This document shows, in pieces, positions 7,207-16,000 of a DNA stretch of 35,323 nucleotides. A program made the translations under genes and the position numbers. Under the pieces are notes generated by a model. The model did no database searches and was not told where the DNA came from. It saw only the letters and a list, made by a program, of their open reading frames with translations. This DNA is from a virus, in the IMG/VR virus record IMGVR_UViG_3300036398_003301, positions 1-35,323 of that record. One strand, given 5' to 3'. Every line of letters begins with the position of its first letter. Within the stretch, counting starts at the first letter, position 1.

Positions 7207-8430
7207 ATGGCAACTCTTACTAAAGGCAAAACATTTACCGAAGGCGAAATCGTTACGCCTCAGAAACTTCACGATCTCGTTGGTCTTGGCTCGGTGTCAA
7301 ATATTGTCAATTCCGACATTTCCGCCGCCGCTGCTATTGCCGACACGAAGCTGGCCACCATTTCCACGGCTAACAAAGTCTCCCAATCCGCCGTGACCAA
7401 TCTCACGACCGACCTGGCTGGGAAAGCTGCTTCCTCGCACACGCACGACGATCGCTATTACACAGAGACGGAGATGAATACTCTGTTGGCAGGCAAGCAG
7501 GCGTCTGGAAGCTATGCGCCTGCAACGGGTATTGCCCAATCCGCCGTAACCAATCTCACGACTGACCTGGCTGGGAAGGCTGCTTCCTCGCACACGCACG
7601 ACGACCGCTATTACCAAAAGACGGAGGTAAATATTCTGCTCGATGGCAAGCAGCAGGTTGGCTCTTATGCCGATGCTACGCACACGCACGGGAATATCAC
7701 CAATACTGGTGCTATTGGCTCCACTGCAAATTTGCCAGTTGTAACAGGTTCCGCTGGCCAATTGACAACAATCAACGCTGGTCAAAGTGGGCAAATCTTG
7801 TATTCAAGTGGAGGAAATTCAGCCCCATTTTGGGGTAATCCTTTAGGGGCAGGTAATACAGTAATAACTAACTTAAATCAACCAAATACTGTTGTTCAAA
7901 GAGACCCTGTTGGAAGTTTTTATGCCAACACTGGAATATTTAATTCACTTAATTGCCAGGACTCTTTTACTGGTGACATCTTGTTTTCAATAGCTCCGAG
8001 CAATAGTGGAAATACGGCAATTGGTTTGCCTAATGTTGCAAATTCTACTCCGTTTATAGAATTTTACCGAAATGGAACAGAGGTTGGAAAAATTGTAACA
8101 AGCGGCACAAGCAGTATCTCTTACAACACCTCCTCCGACTACCGCCTCAAAACCAACATCGAGCCACTGACAGACGCTTTAGCTCGCCTGCTCCAAATCC
8201 CCGCCCACCGCTTCAACTGGCTTGCCGATCCGAATGGCCAGAAAGTCGATGGCTTCCTCGCCCACGAAGCCCAGGCCGTCGTGCCCGAATCCGTCGCCGG
8301 CACCAAAGACGCCGTGGATGCAGATGGCAAGCCAATCTACCAAGGCATCGACCAAAGCAAGCTCGTCCCCCTCCTGGTCGCTGCCGTCCAAGAACTCGCT
8401 GCCCGCGTCGCCGCCCTCGAAGCCAAATGA
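7207..8430 (+). CDS. Tail fibre with S74 intramolecular chaperone autoprocessing domain
   Basis: The 407-residue protein has a collagen-free stalk with two copies of a 51-residue repeat containing TNLTTDLAGKAASSHTHDDR (HxH motifs that can bind metal in trimeric fibres). A Ser/Asn/Gly-rich central domain encoded by AT-richer DNA (about 7700-8110) follows. The C-terminus is a peptidase S74 chaperone: SSDYRLKTNI with predicted cleavage at Ser310-Asp311, then FLAHEAQAVVPESV and a final coiled coil ending AARVAALEAK. S74 domains help trimeric fibres fold and then cut themselves off. A host-recognition fibre or spike is the likely role. Confidence 0.85.
   Translation: MATLTKGKTFTEGEIVTPQKLHDLVGLGSVSNIVNSDISAAAAIADTKLATISTANKVSQSAVTNLTTDLAGKAASSHTHDDRYYTETEMNTLLAGKQASGSYAPATGIAQSAVTNLTTDLAGKAASSHTHDDRYYQKTEVNILLDGKQQVGSYADATHTHGNITNTGAIGSTANLPVVTGSAGQLTTINAGQSGQILYSSGGNSAPFWGNPLGAGNTVITNLNQPNTVVQRDPVGSFYANTGIFNSLNCQDSFTGDILFSIAPSNSGNTAIGLPNVANSTPFIEFYRNGTEVGKIVTSGTSSISYNTSSDYRLKTNIEPLTDALARLLQIPAHRFNWLADPNGQKVDGFLAHEAQAVVPESVAGTKDAVDADGKPIYQGIDQSKLVPLLVAAVQELAARVAALEAK
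7384..7671 (+). repeat. Two-copy in-frame tandem repeat (153-bp period) in tail-fibre gene
   Basis: Two near-identical segments start at 7384 and 7537 and run for about 135 bases each, differing mainly at third codon positions. The 153-base spacing equals 51 codons, so each copy adds one stalk module to the fibre. Synonymous divergence between the copies indicates selection at the protein level rather than a very recent duplication. Confidence 0.75.
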
Positions 8431-8825
8431 CCACCGCCCCCACCATGCTCCGTCCCGAGCCCTACCACGCGACCAAGCTCGCCGTGCGCCGGTCCCCGTT
8501 GCACCGGTGGGGCGTCTTCGCCACGGCCCCCATCGCCAAGCACGAAGTGCTGGAAGAGGCCCCCTACGCCACCGTGCCCAAGAAGCAACTCGCCAAAGCC
8601 CCAGCCTGCGAGACCTACAGCTACTATCTGGACGACGCCACCAGCATCCTCGGCTTCGGCCTCGCCCCCCTCTACAACCACCACGACACCCCCAACGCCT
8701 CCCACGAGATCGACCAGGTAAACGAACTCATGCGGCACTACGCCCTGCGCGACATCGCCCCAGGCGAAGAGATCACCCTCAACTACGGCGAAGAAAACGC
8801 CAAGCACTTCTTAGAAAAGGAATAA
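8427..8825 (+). CDS. Small SET-domain protein (lysine methyltransferase-like)
   Basis: The 132-residue protein is essentially a bare SET domain. An N-terminal RWGVFA (canonical G-x-G-x-F-A) follows a typical R-S-P-x-H start; NHHDTPN (residues 84-90) corresponds to the NHSxxPN cofactor-binding motif with Ser replaced by His; GEEITLNYG (113-121) is the GEELTxDYG motif with Asp replaced by Asn and with the key Tyr120. SET proteins transfer methyl groups from S-adenosylmethionine to lysine side chains. Targets might be host or virion proteins. The gene overlaps the fibre stop (ATGA) and precedes the internal virion protein genes. Confidence 0.75.
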   Translation: MTTAPTMLRPEPYHATKLAVRRSPLHRWGVFATAPIAKHEVLEEAPYATVPKKQLAKAPACETYSYYLDDATSILGFGLAPLYNHHDTPNASHEIDQVNELMRHYALRDIAPGEEITLNYGEENAKHFLEKE

Positions 8826-8829
8826 TCCT

Positions 8830-11487
8830 ATGGCAATGAACATGAGCAACAGCGGCGGAGGAGGGGGAATGTCCGGCGGAGGTGGTGGCGGTGGCGCGAT
8901 GAGCGCAGCCCCCGCGATGAGTGCAGCCATGTCCGACAACAACATGGGCGGCAACGCCATGTCCGGCGGCAACAACAACGCCATGTCAACAGGGTCAACA
9001 GGGTCAGCAATGTCCAACGCCATGAGCGGCGGCAACAACGCCATGTCCGGCGGAGGAATGTCCACCGGCGGCATGGGTATGGGCGGCATGAGCGCCCCGC
9101 CAGCCCCGCAGCAGCGCAGCCTCTCCGAAGAAATGGCCGCGATCTCAGGCTACGCCCAAGCAAACGCCCAGGCTCAAGCCAACACGGTTGTCGATACCGC
9201 AGGCCGCCTCAGCGACCAAGCCATCGAGAACACCGGCGACATCGCCAAGAAGCTCGAAGACAGCACCTACACCGCAGCCGCCAACCAAAACATCCGCGAC
9301 GCTGGAACCTCAGCCGCCCAGCTCGGCCAGAGCTACAACCAAGTCGGCCAGACTGCCGACCGCGTAGCCGCCTACAACGACCCCGCCCAAGCCCGGCTCA
9401 ACGAGATGGCTCTCGGCCAGCTCTACCGGCCCGACCAGATTTCCTCCCAAAATGTCGCCGCCGATCAGGCACAAGGTGCCCGCGTTGCCAATGTGGGCCA
9501 GATGGACTACGCCCGCCTCGGCCAAGTTGCCGATGTCCAAGGCCCAGCAGGCTACACGCCTGACCAAATCCGCGCCCAACGCATCCGCGCCGCTCAAGCG
9601 GGGGCCGTGGCCGATGTCAACGCCCAGCAAATAAACGCCGCCAGCACCGGAGGCATCGAGCGTGTTGGAGGCACACAGGTATCCTCGGTGGACCCCATGC
9701 AAGCCGCTCGCATCCGCCGCACGCAGGATGTCGCATCCCGAGATATCCGCGCCAGCGCCGCCGAGCGTGGCCTTATGGACGAAGCCCGAGGCAATGGACT
9801 CTATGGGCAACTCCGCGATCAAGCCAGCAACGACCTCGCCCTCGGCCGGTCTCTCTCCGCCGAGCAGAGCCGCGACGCCATCCAATCCTCCCGCGCCGCA
9901 TCCTCCGCCCGTGGCCTTGGCCTCGGCCAATCCGCCATGGCCGCCGAGCTTCTCAACCGCGACCGCTTCGCTACTGCCAGGGAAAACGAACGCCGCACCT
10001 TCGCTGGCAATGTCCTTGGACAAGGCACCGCCGTCCAGCAAGCCGCCAACCAAGCCTACATGGGCCGCCAAGAAAGCAATGTCGGCCGCTCACTCCAAGC
10101 AGGGCTCGCCAACCAATCCGTCGCTGCCAACCGATCTCTACAGCAAGCCCAGCTCCAGCAGCAGGCCAACCTCACCACCAACCAAAACGAACAACAGCGA
10201 GTGCTCGCCGAGGCCGGTTACGCACAACAGGCCGGTCTTTCCAACCAAAGTTTGGGTTTCCAAAGCGCAAGTCAGGACGCTCAATTTTCCCAAGCCGCAG
10301 CCCTGGCAAATCAAGACGCCTCACTTCGAGCCGCTCTGGCAAACCAATCCGCCGGTCTTAATCTCGGCCAAACAAACGCCCAGCTACGGCAAGCCGCCTC
10401 TATCCAATCGGCCCAAAACCAACTCGCCGCACAGCAAGCCAACCAAGCCGCCAACGCCCGAGCCCTTGAATTTGCGCAGCAGGGCGGGCTTCAAGCCTCC
10501 TTGGCAAACCAGCAAGCCGGACTCTCCCAAGCCGCCGAGCAGGCCCGCCTGCAACAAACCGCCATTGGCGCGTCCTACGACGCCTCGCAACAACGCGCCA
10601 TGGCCGATGCAGGCTACGCCCAGCAGGCTAACCTCGCCAACCAATCGGCCAACCTCAACGCCGCCCAATACAACAGCAGCCAAAACCTCGCCGCCCAGCA
10701 GGCGAACCAATCGGCAAACTACAACGCGAATTACGCCAATCAGAATTTCCTGCAAGGCGTCGCCAGTCAGAACTTCAACCAATTCAGCGGCCAGCAAAGC
10801 ATGCTCGGGAGCCTCTACGGCCAGCAAGCAGGCATCGCCCAAAATCAATACGCGAACAACCTCGGCCTCGCCCAAGCCAATGTGGCCCTCGACCCCTACC
10901 AACGCGCCCTCGGATCCAACATCCCCATAGCCAGCCAAGGCAACGCCGCCAATATGATCGGCACAGCCTACGGCCAGACCATGAACTACGGCAACGACCT
11001 CTTCAACACCAACACCAACATGCAGGCGTCGATCTACAACTCTTGGATGAACAACCAAGCCGCCCTGCGAGGAGCAGGAGTCGTGGGTGGGTCAACAAAC
11101 AGAGCAGGCAATGCCGCCATTGGTGCAGGCGTAGGCATGGCCGGTGGAGCTTTAGCTGGCGCAGCCATGGGAAGCGTAGTCCCTGGAATAGGCACATTAG
11201 CTGGTGCTGTGATAGGTGGAGCAATGGGAGCAGCCGGTGGCGGTGGAGCTGGTTACATGTGCTGGGTAGCCCGCGCCGCTTGGGGAGAAGACAATCCCCG
11301 CTGGATCGACTTCCGCGACAGCATGCTCACCCACGCCCCCGAATGGTTTGTCGCCGCCTACATGCAGCACGGCGAATCCATCGCCTGCCACATCAACACT
11401 CCGGCCCGCCGAGCCCTCGCCCGCCTCGTCCTTTCCACCCTCCAGCACCTCTGGACCCCGGCTAAATCCAACCTCCAACCCGCCTAA
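8830..11487 (+). CDS. Gln/Ala/Asn-rich internal virion (ejection) protein with glycine zipper
   Basis: An AAGGA ribosome site precedes the ATG. The 885-residue protein opens with a low-complexity Gly/Met/Ser/Asn tract (about residues 1-90, many AMSGG-like units). It continues with a long Ala/Gln/Asn-rich helical region carrying repeated ANQSA/AQQANL words (about 100-740), then a glycine-zipper membrane-active segment (about 759-808, AIGAGVGMAGGALAGAAMG). The C-terminus begins CWVARAAWGEDNPRW (Cys811), a domain related to the CFI-box found at the ends of many phage proteins. Such architecture suits a DNA-ejection protein that inserts into the host envelope. The function is inferred. Confidence 0.65.
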   Translation: MAMNMSNSGGGGGMSGGGGGGGAMSAAPAMSAAMSDNNMGGNAMSGGNNNAMSTGSTGSAMSNAMSGGNNAMSGGGMSTGGMGMGGMSAPPAPQQRSLSEEMAAISGYAQANAQAQANTVVDTAGRLSDQAIENTGDIAKKLEDSTYTAAANQNIRDAGTSAAQLGQSYNQVGQTADRVAAYNDPAQARLNEMALGQLYRPDQISSQNVAADQAQGARVANVGQMDYARLGQVADVQGPAGYTPDQIRAQRIRAAQAGAVADVNAQQINAASTGGIERVGGTQVSSVDPMQAARIRRTQDVASRDIRASAAERGLMDEARGNGLYGQLRDQASNDLALGRSLSAEQSRDAIQSSRAASSARGLGLGQSAMAAELLNRDRFATARENERRTFAGNVLGQGTAVQQAANQAYMGRQESNVGRSLQAGLANQSVAANRSLQQAQLQQQANLTTNQNEQQRVLAEAGYAQQAGLSNQSLGFQSASQDAQFSQAAALANQDASLRAALANQSAGLNLGQTNAQLRQAASIQSAQNQLAAQQANQAANARALEFAQQGGLQASLANQQAGLSQAAEQARLQQTAIGASYDASQQRAMADAGYAQQANLANQSANLNAAQYNSSQNLAAQQANQSANYNANYANQNFLQGVASQNFNQFSGQQSMLGSLYGQQAGIAQNQYANNLGLAQANVALDPYQRALGSNIPIASQGNAANMIGTAYGQTMNYGNDLFNTNTNMQASIYNSWMNNQAALRGAGVVGGSTNRAGNAAIGAGVGMAGGALAGAAMGSVVPGIGTLAGAVIGGAMGAAGGGGAGYMCWVARAAWGEDNPRWIDFRDSMLTHAPEWFVAAYMQHGESIACHINTPARRALARLVLSTLQHLWTPAKSNLQPA

Positions 11488-11492
11488 TTCCC

Positions 11493-11969
11493 ATGCCATA
11501 CAACCCCTCAGTCAACGACCGCTCCGGCGAAATCCTCGCAGCATATCAAATAAAAGCCGCCGAACAAGATATGCAAACCAAGCAATTTTTGGGCGAGCAA
11601 ATTGGCAATGTAGGCACAGCTCTCACGGGAGTCCTTGCAAAAAAGCAGGAAGACGCCAGCAAAGCCACCAGCATTGGCGAAGCCCTTAATACGATGCAGT
11701 CCACCCTGCCTACTTACGGGCCTGAAGGAGTAGCGCTGCAAGAAATTATAACCAAACGAATGGCTAGCGCTGGAAACAACCTTGATAAAATGTCCGGAAT
11801 TTACATGGCCTCGGTGCCTGCCATGGAAAGTCTCCGCAGTCGTTTTATTCAAAACGCCCAATACAACAACGCCATCCAGCTCGCCAAACAAAAGGCTGCA
11901 CTTAGCGGCGGAGGTTCCAATCCAGCCCTCTCGGTGGAAGTCGCCGATGGTATTGACATCTGGCAGTAA
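11493..11969 (+). CDS. Small virion-associated protein of unknown function
   Basis: This 158-residue, mostly helical protein is not recognised. It lacks a signal peptide or membrane segment and is relatively rich in Gln, Ala and Met (e.g. NNLDKMSGIYMASVPAMESL). It lies between two large putative internal virion proteins, so an internal-core or chaperone role is likely by context. The gene starts 6 bases after the preceding stop. Confidence 0.5.
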   Translation: MPYNPSVNDRSGEILAAYQIKAAEQDMQTKQFLGEQIGNVGTALTGVLAKKQEDASKATSIGEALNTMQSTLPTYGPEGVALQEIITKRMASAGNNLDKMSGIYMASVPAMESLRSRFIQNAQYNNAIQLAKQKAALSGGGSNPALSVEVADGIDIWQ

Positions 11970-11978
11970 AATATTGCC

Positions 11979-13007
11979 ATGTCCTCCCGCGCACAAACTG
12001 CTTTCGTAAACACCGTGCCGTTGCCGTCGATTACCAACGACCCGGACCCGAACAGCATCCTTCCTACCGGCCCGGCGCTATCGGCTCTCGACCCCAGCGA
12101 TCCCGCCACGGCACAACAGCCTGTCGGCAGCGCGATGGATGCCATGGACGGTCAGGAAGAGGAACCGTTGGACGACTTGGCCGCACAGCTTGCCGCAGGC
12201 CGTCGCATTCGCATTACAAGCAAAGAGCAATGGGCGGCCATGTCTCCGCACCAGAAGGAAGTCGTCCGCGCTGCCATGTCTTCCGGCGGTCAGATTACTT
12301 CCAACAACGCCGTGCGCATCTACCAGGACAGCGTGAAACGCGCCCGCGCCAACCAGGTGCAGTCCGTATCGTTACCCGATGGCCGCACGGTGAACATGGT
12401 GAATAACCAAATCATCCCCGAAGCCAAGCAGCCCGAGCCGGTAAAGTTGGAAAGAGAGAAAGCGGAAGATGGCACAATAATGATGATCGACCCGCTCACC
12501 GGACGCAGCTTCCCGGCATGGAATGAAGCCAGTGGTGAACCCGTGCGCGGCCCAGCCAAGCTCTCAGCCACGCAAGAGGACAACATCAAGCGCCTGCAAA
12601 TGCAGAGTGAAAACATCGGCGCACGCCTTAACGCCCTCACAAGCTTCACCGAAAACGACAAGGTTGAATATGACAACCAGACCGGCAGCTATGCTGCTGC
12701 GCCGTTTATGGGAACAAAGGTAAAGGCTCTGCGCACCCAACTGGAGAAGGAGAAAAGCGACTACGACAAGCGCATTGAAATCTCCCTGCGACCCGTGCGC
12801 CGTTCTGATTCTGCCCAAACTCAAGCCTCGCAACCCGCCCCTACGCCACAGGCTACGCCATCCCCCACGCCCAGCGTGACGCCATCCCCGACTCCCCGCC
12901 CGAACCCTATGCCCACTCCTTCTGGAAACATTAGCAAGGCTCAATACGACGCCCTTGCACCAGGATCTACCTTTACCTGGAACGGCAAGACCTACACCAA
13001 GAAATGA
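11979..13007 (+). CDS. Putative virion-associated protein with Pro/Thr-rich linker
   Basis: The 342-residue protein has a disordered Pro/Asp-rich start, a helical body (about residues 65-285), then a Pro/Ser/Thr-rich spacer (about 285-315, repeated TPSPTP words). It ends in a short module SKAQYDALAPGSTFTWNGKT followed by YTKK. Similar terminal modules (a Y-D/N-A-L-x-x-G-x-x-F core) recur at the C-termini of virion proteins in unrelated phages and may be virion-docking tags. The stop overlaps the next start (ATGA), coupling it to the giant downstream gene. Confidence 0.55.
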   Translation: MSSRAQTAFVNTVPLPSITNDPDPNSILPTGPALSALDPSDPATAQQPVGSAMDAMDGQEEEPLDDLAAQLAAGRRIRITSKEQWAAMSPHQKEVVRAAMSSGGQITSNNAVRIYQDSVKRARANQVQSVSLPDGRTVNMVNNQIIPEAKQPEPVKLEREKAEDGTIMMIDPLTGRSFPAWNEASGEPVRGPAKLSATQEDNIKRLQMQSENIGARLNALTSFTENDKVEYDNQTGSYAAAPFMGTKVKALRTQLEKEKSDYDKRIEISLRPVRRSDSAQTQASQPAPTPQATPSPTPSVTPSPTPRPNPMPTPSGNISKAQYDALAPGSTFTWNGKTYTKK

Positions 13008-16000
13008 GTTGGGCACCCGCTGAAGTTCTTGAAGAGGATTTTACCCCTCCAGAAGTTTTCAATGCTGCTGAAGATTTTGTTCCTCCCGAAACTCTTGACC
13101 CCGCACTTCCCGCCGCTGTGCCATCCGCCGTGCCGCAGCCGGATGAGGCGATTGATTTCCTGCGCGATGCCGAGCGCAACGGCCAAGCCGCCGACGACCA
13201 AGGCATAAAGGAAGGTATCTTCCCTCAAGGCAGCACGCCGTGGAAGACCCTCGATGGCCGCCTCTACATAGACCCCGCCCGCTACAACATGGCCGTGGAG
13301 CAAATGTGGAACCTCGGCGTAATCGACTCCACGAACTACACCGAACTCCTTAAAGGCACGGTGGACCAATGGGACGAAGCCAGCCAGAGCTACATTCCAA
13401 GCGTCGAGAAAGCCACCGCCGCCCGCCGCGACCTGGAGCGCCGCGCCGGTGCCTACCCCGAAGCCAAAGCCGCCGCCTCCGGCCTCCTCAAGGGAGCCAT
13501 GCAGACGGGAGCCGCCCTTGTCGCAGGCCCGGCCACCGCCGCTCTCACTATCCCCACCGGCCCTGGTGCAGTGGTTGCCGGTATTGCCGGAGGCACAGCC
13601 GCCGCCCTCGGCACAGGAGCGGCCTACGATAAAGCCCTCGAAGCCTCGGCCAAGGAGAGCGAACTACTCGATAGCTTCTACGCCGCCAACCAACTTGCCC
13701 CTGGCTACAACTCCGCCGGCCAACTCGTCTCGATCCTCGCCCCGACTCCCGTATCGGTCTCGCGCCTGGCTAACGCCGCCAACCTCATCCGCGCCGAGAA
13801 GGGCGGAGCCGAAGCTGCCAAGTTTATCAGCGGAGCCCTCGGCACCGGAGCCGCTATAGGCGTGGGAACGGATGTTGCAATCCAAGCCGCCAACATCGGC
13901 CTGGATAAACTCATCCACCCCGAGATCAACCCCCTCATCGCCGCCGAGCAATACCGCCAGACAGGCCAGCAGCCACCGCAACGCCCCGAGTTTGACCCCG
14001 CCAGCACCGCCATATCCGGCACCCTCGGCGCACTCACCGCAGGCATCGGCGTGAAGGCTCGCAACCGCGTTTACTTTGCCGACGAGCTGCCCTTGGTAGA
14101 GCAGAAGGTAAAACTCGGCACGGCCACTCGGGAAGAAGCGGCGGATTACTTCTCTATGCGGCGCACCGTGGAAATCCTACGCGAAGACCAGCGCCTCATC
14201 GACGCCGGAGCTATCGCCAAGAGCACCGTGGACTTCATGGGCAAGCGCGTGCTGGATACCAACACCGTCATCAATCCCCGCTTCCAACGCGACATCCTCA
14301 CGCAAGCCGGATTCGAGCCACCAGTTCCCGCTACCCCCCGCCCAAGCCAGCCCGCCATACCCTACGCCACCGAGAATCCCCAAGCCGCCATCCCTCTCCA
14401 AGGCCAACCTGCCGCCTACACCGGCCAAGCGTTCCTCAACCGAGGCGGCGCAGCCCCCGCCTTCCAAGGCGGCAGCAACGCCCTGCCCGGCCCCGAGGGG
14501 ATTCAAGCCCTGCCAGGACCGGCCGTGGTATCAAATGATACCTTCGACCCTTCGACCGCTACCGAAATTCCCCCAACGGCCTCTGCTCCCGTAGCAAGCA
14601 CACTCAGAGCGCCTGAAGCGACAGGCTCACCCGAAGTGATCAGCGGGGAGGGGGCCTCTGTTTCCAAGCCAAAGCGCCGGTTCCCTCGCATATCCTACGA
14701 TCCCGGCACCTTTCCTATCCTCTCCGCCCTCCAAGAATCTCCCGTGCGCACCAGCGCCAGCGGCAAAGCAGGCGGGGAGAATGACAACTGGAATGAGATA
14801 CGCCGCACCGGCAGGCACTTTGCCGAGACGCACCGCTCCACCGGCACGCCCTACGATGTCCGCGCCCAGGAACTCTACGACCTTGGCCTGATCGCTGACC
14901 CGTATCCCGACACCCTATTCAACGCCTACATGGCCGAGGTGAACAGCTACCGGCAGCTCAAGGATGGCGACCCGCAAGAAGCCGAATACAACAAGCTGCA
15001 AAAGCAATACGACAATTTCTCAAAAGCCGCCCTCGACCCATCCGACTCCAAGAAAGCAAAGCTGCAACCCATCTCTGCAAACTCGCTACAAATCGGCGAC
15101 AAGGTGAAGATCGGCGACGAGTGGCTCAATGTGAAAGCCATCGACCCCGAGACATTCACCATCTCCCTGCAAGACGGTTCAAAATTTGGCCTCCAGAAAG
15201 TGGAAGACGGCACGCAAATGTGGGTGCAGGAAGCCGAGCTTGCCGCCCCGCCCACCGGCGACATAGACAACTTCTTTGGCGAACCCATCGACACGCCTGC
15301 CCCTGCCAAACAGGACGATCCTTTCTCCGGCAATATCTTTAGCCCGTCCGAAATGCCATTCAGCCTCGACCGCCCGGTGCTGGACGACAGCCTCACAATT
15401 CAACGCGAAGCCGACGAAGCCAAGCGCCAACAAGCGGCCTACGAGGAAGCGCAAAAGGGACAAACCAAAATGGCATTTGCCGACGCCGGACCGCAAGGGC
15501 CGGTCATGCCCGCAGCGGCCACCATCCCAAAGCCCGCGCTCAATACCTACAACGACGCCCAAGTCTTCGCCGACTACCCCGACGCCGTGGGCGTAGTGCG
15601 TGCCATGAATGGCACTTGGACCATGCCGCTTATCCTCGGCGGCCTTGACAAGGTGCCGGTGGTGGAGATGCCCGAGGCCGTGGAGTTTGTCAAAGCCCTC
15701 TCCGGCGGCAGCCCCACGGTGCAAATTCCTCGCAAGCGCAATGCGCTGGGGAGCTTCAGCCCGAACGGCCAAGGCGTCATCACCCTGCATCCCGACCTCA
15801 TCAAAGCCGGTGGAGAAGCCTCGGCCATGATGACCTTCATGCACGAGATCGGGCACAATATCCAATTCATGGACGACTTCCGCATGGAGAAGGGGAATCT
15901 CCTGGGAATCATTTCTGGAAACCCAACGCTCAAGCAAAGCATTCCGCTCGATCCCAACCCCGCGCCGGTGGAAGGCTGGGCCTACAGCGAGCAGCCCATC

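Noticed and set aside
643-8430. Diversity-generating retroelement acting on tail genes
   Set aside because: No reverse transcriptase gene and no template/variable repeat pair was seen, so the AT-rich islands are better explained by module exchange.
9662-10930. Plus-strand ORF of 422 codons within the 885-residue gene
   Set aside because: Its Pro/Ser/Thr-rich product is the frame-shifted reading of the Gln/Ala repeats; no independent start signal.
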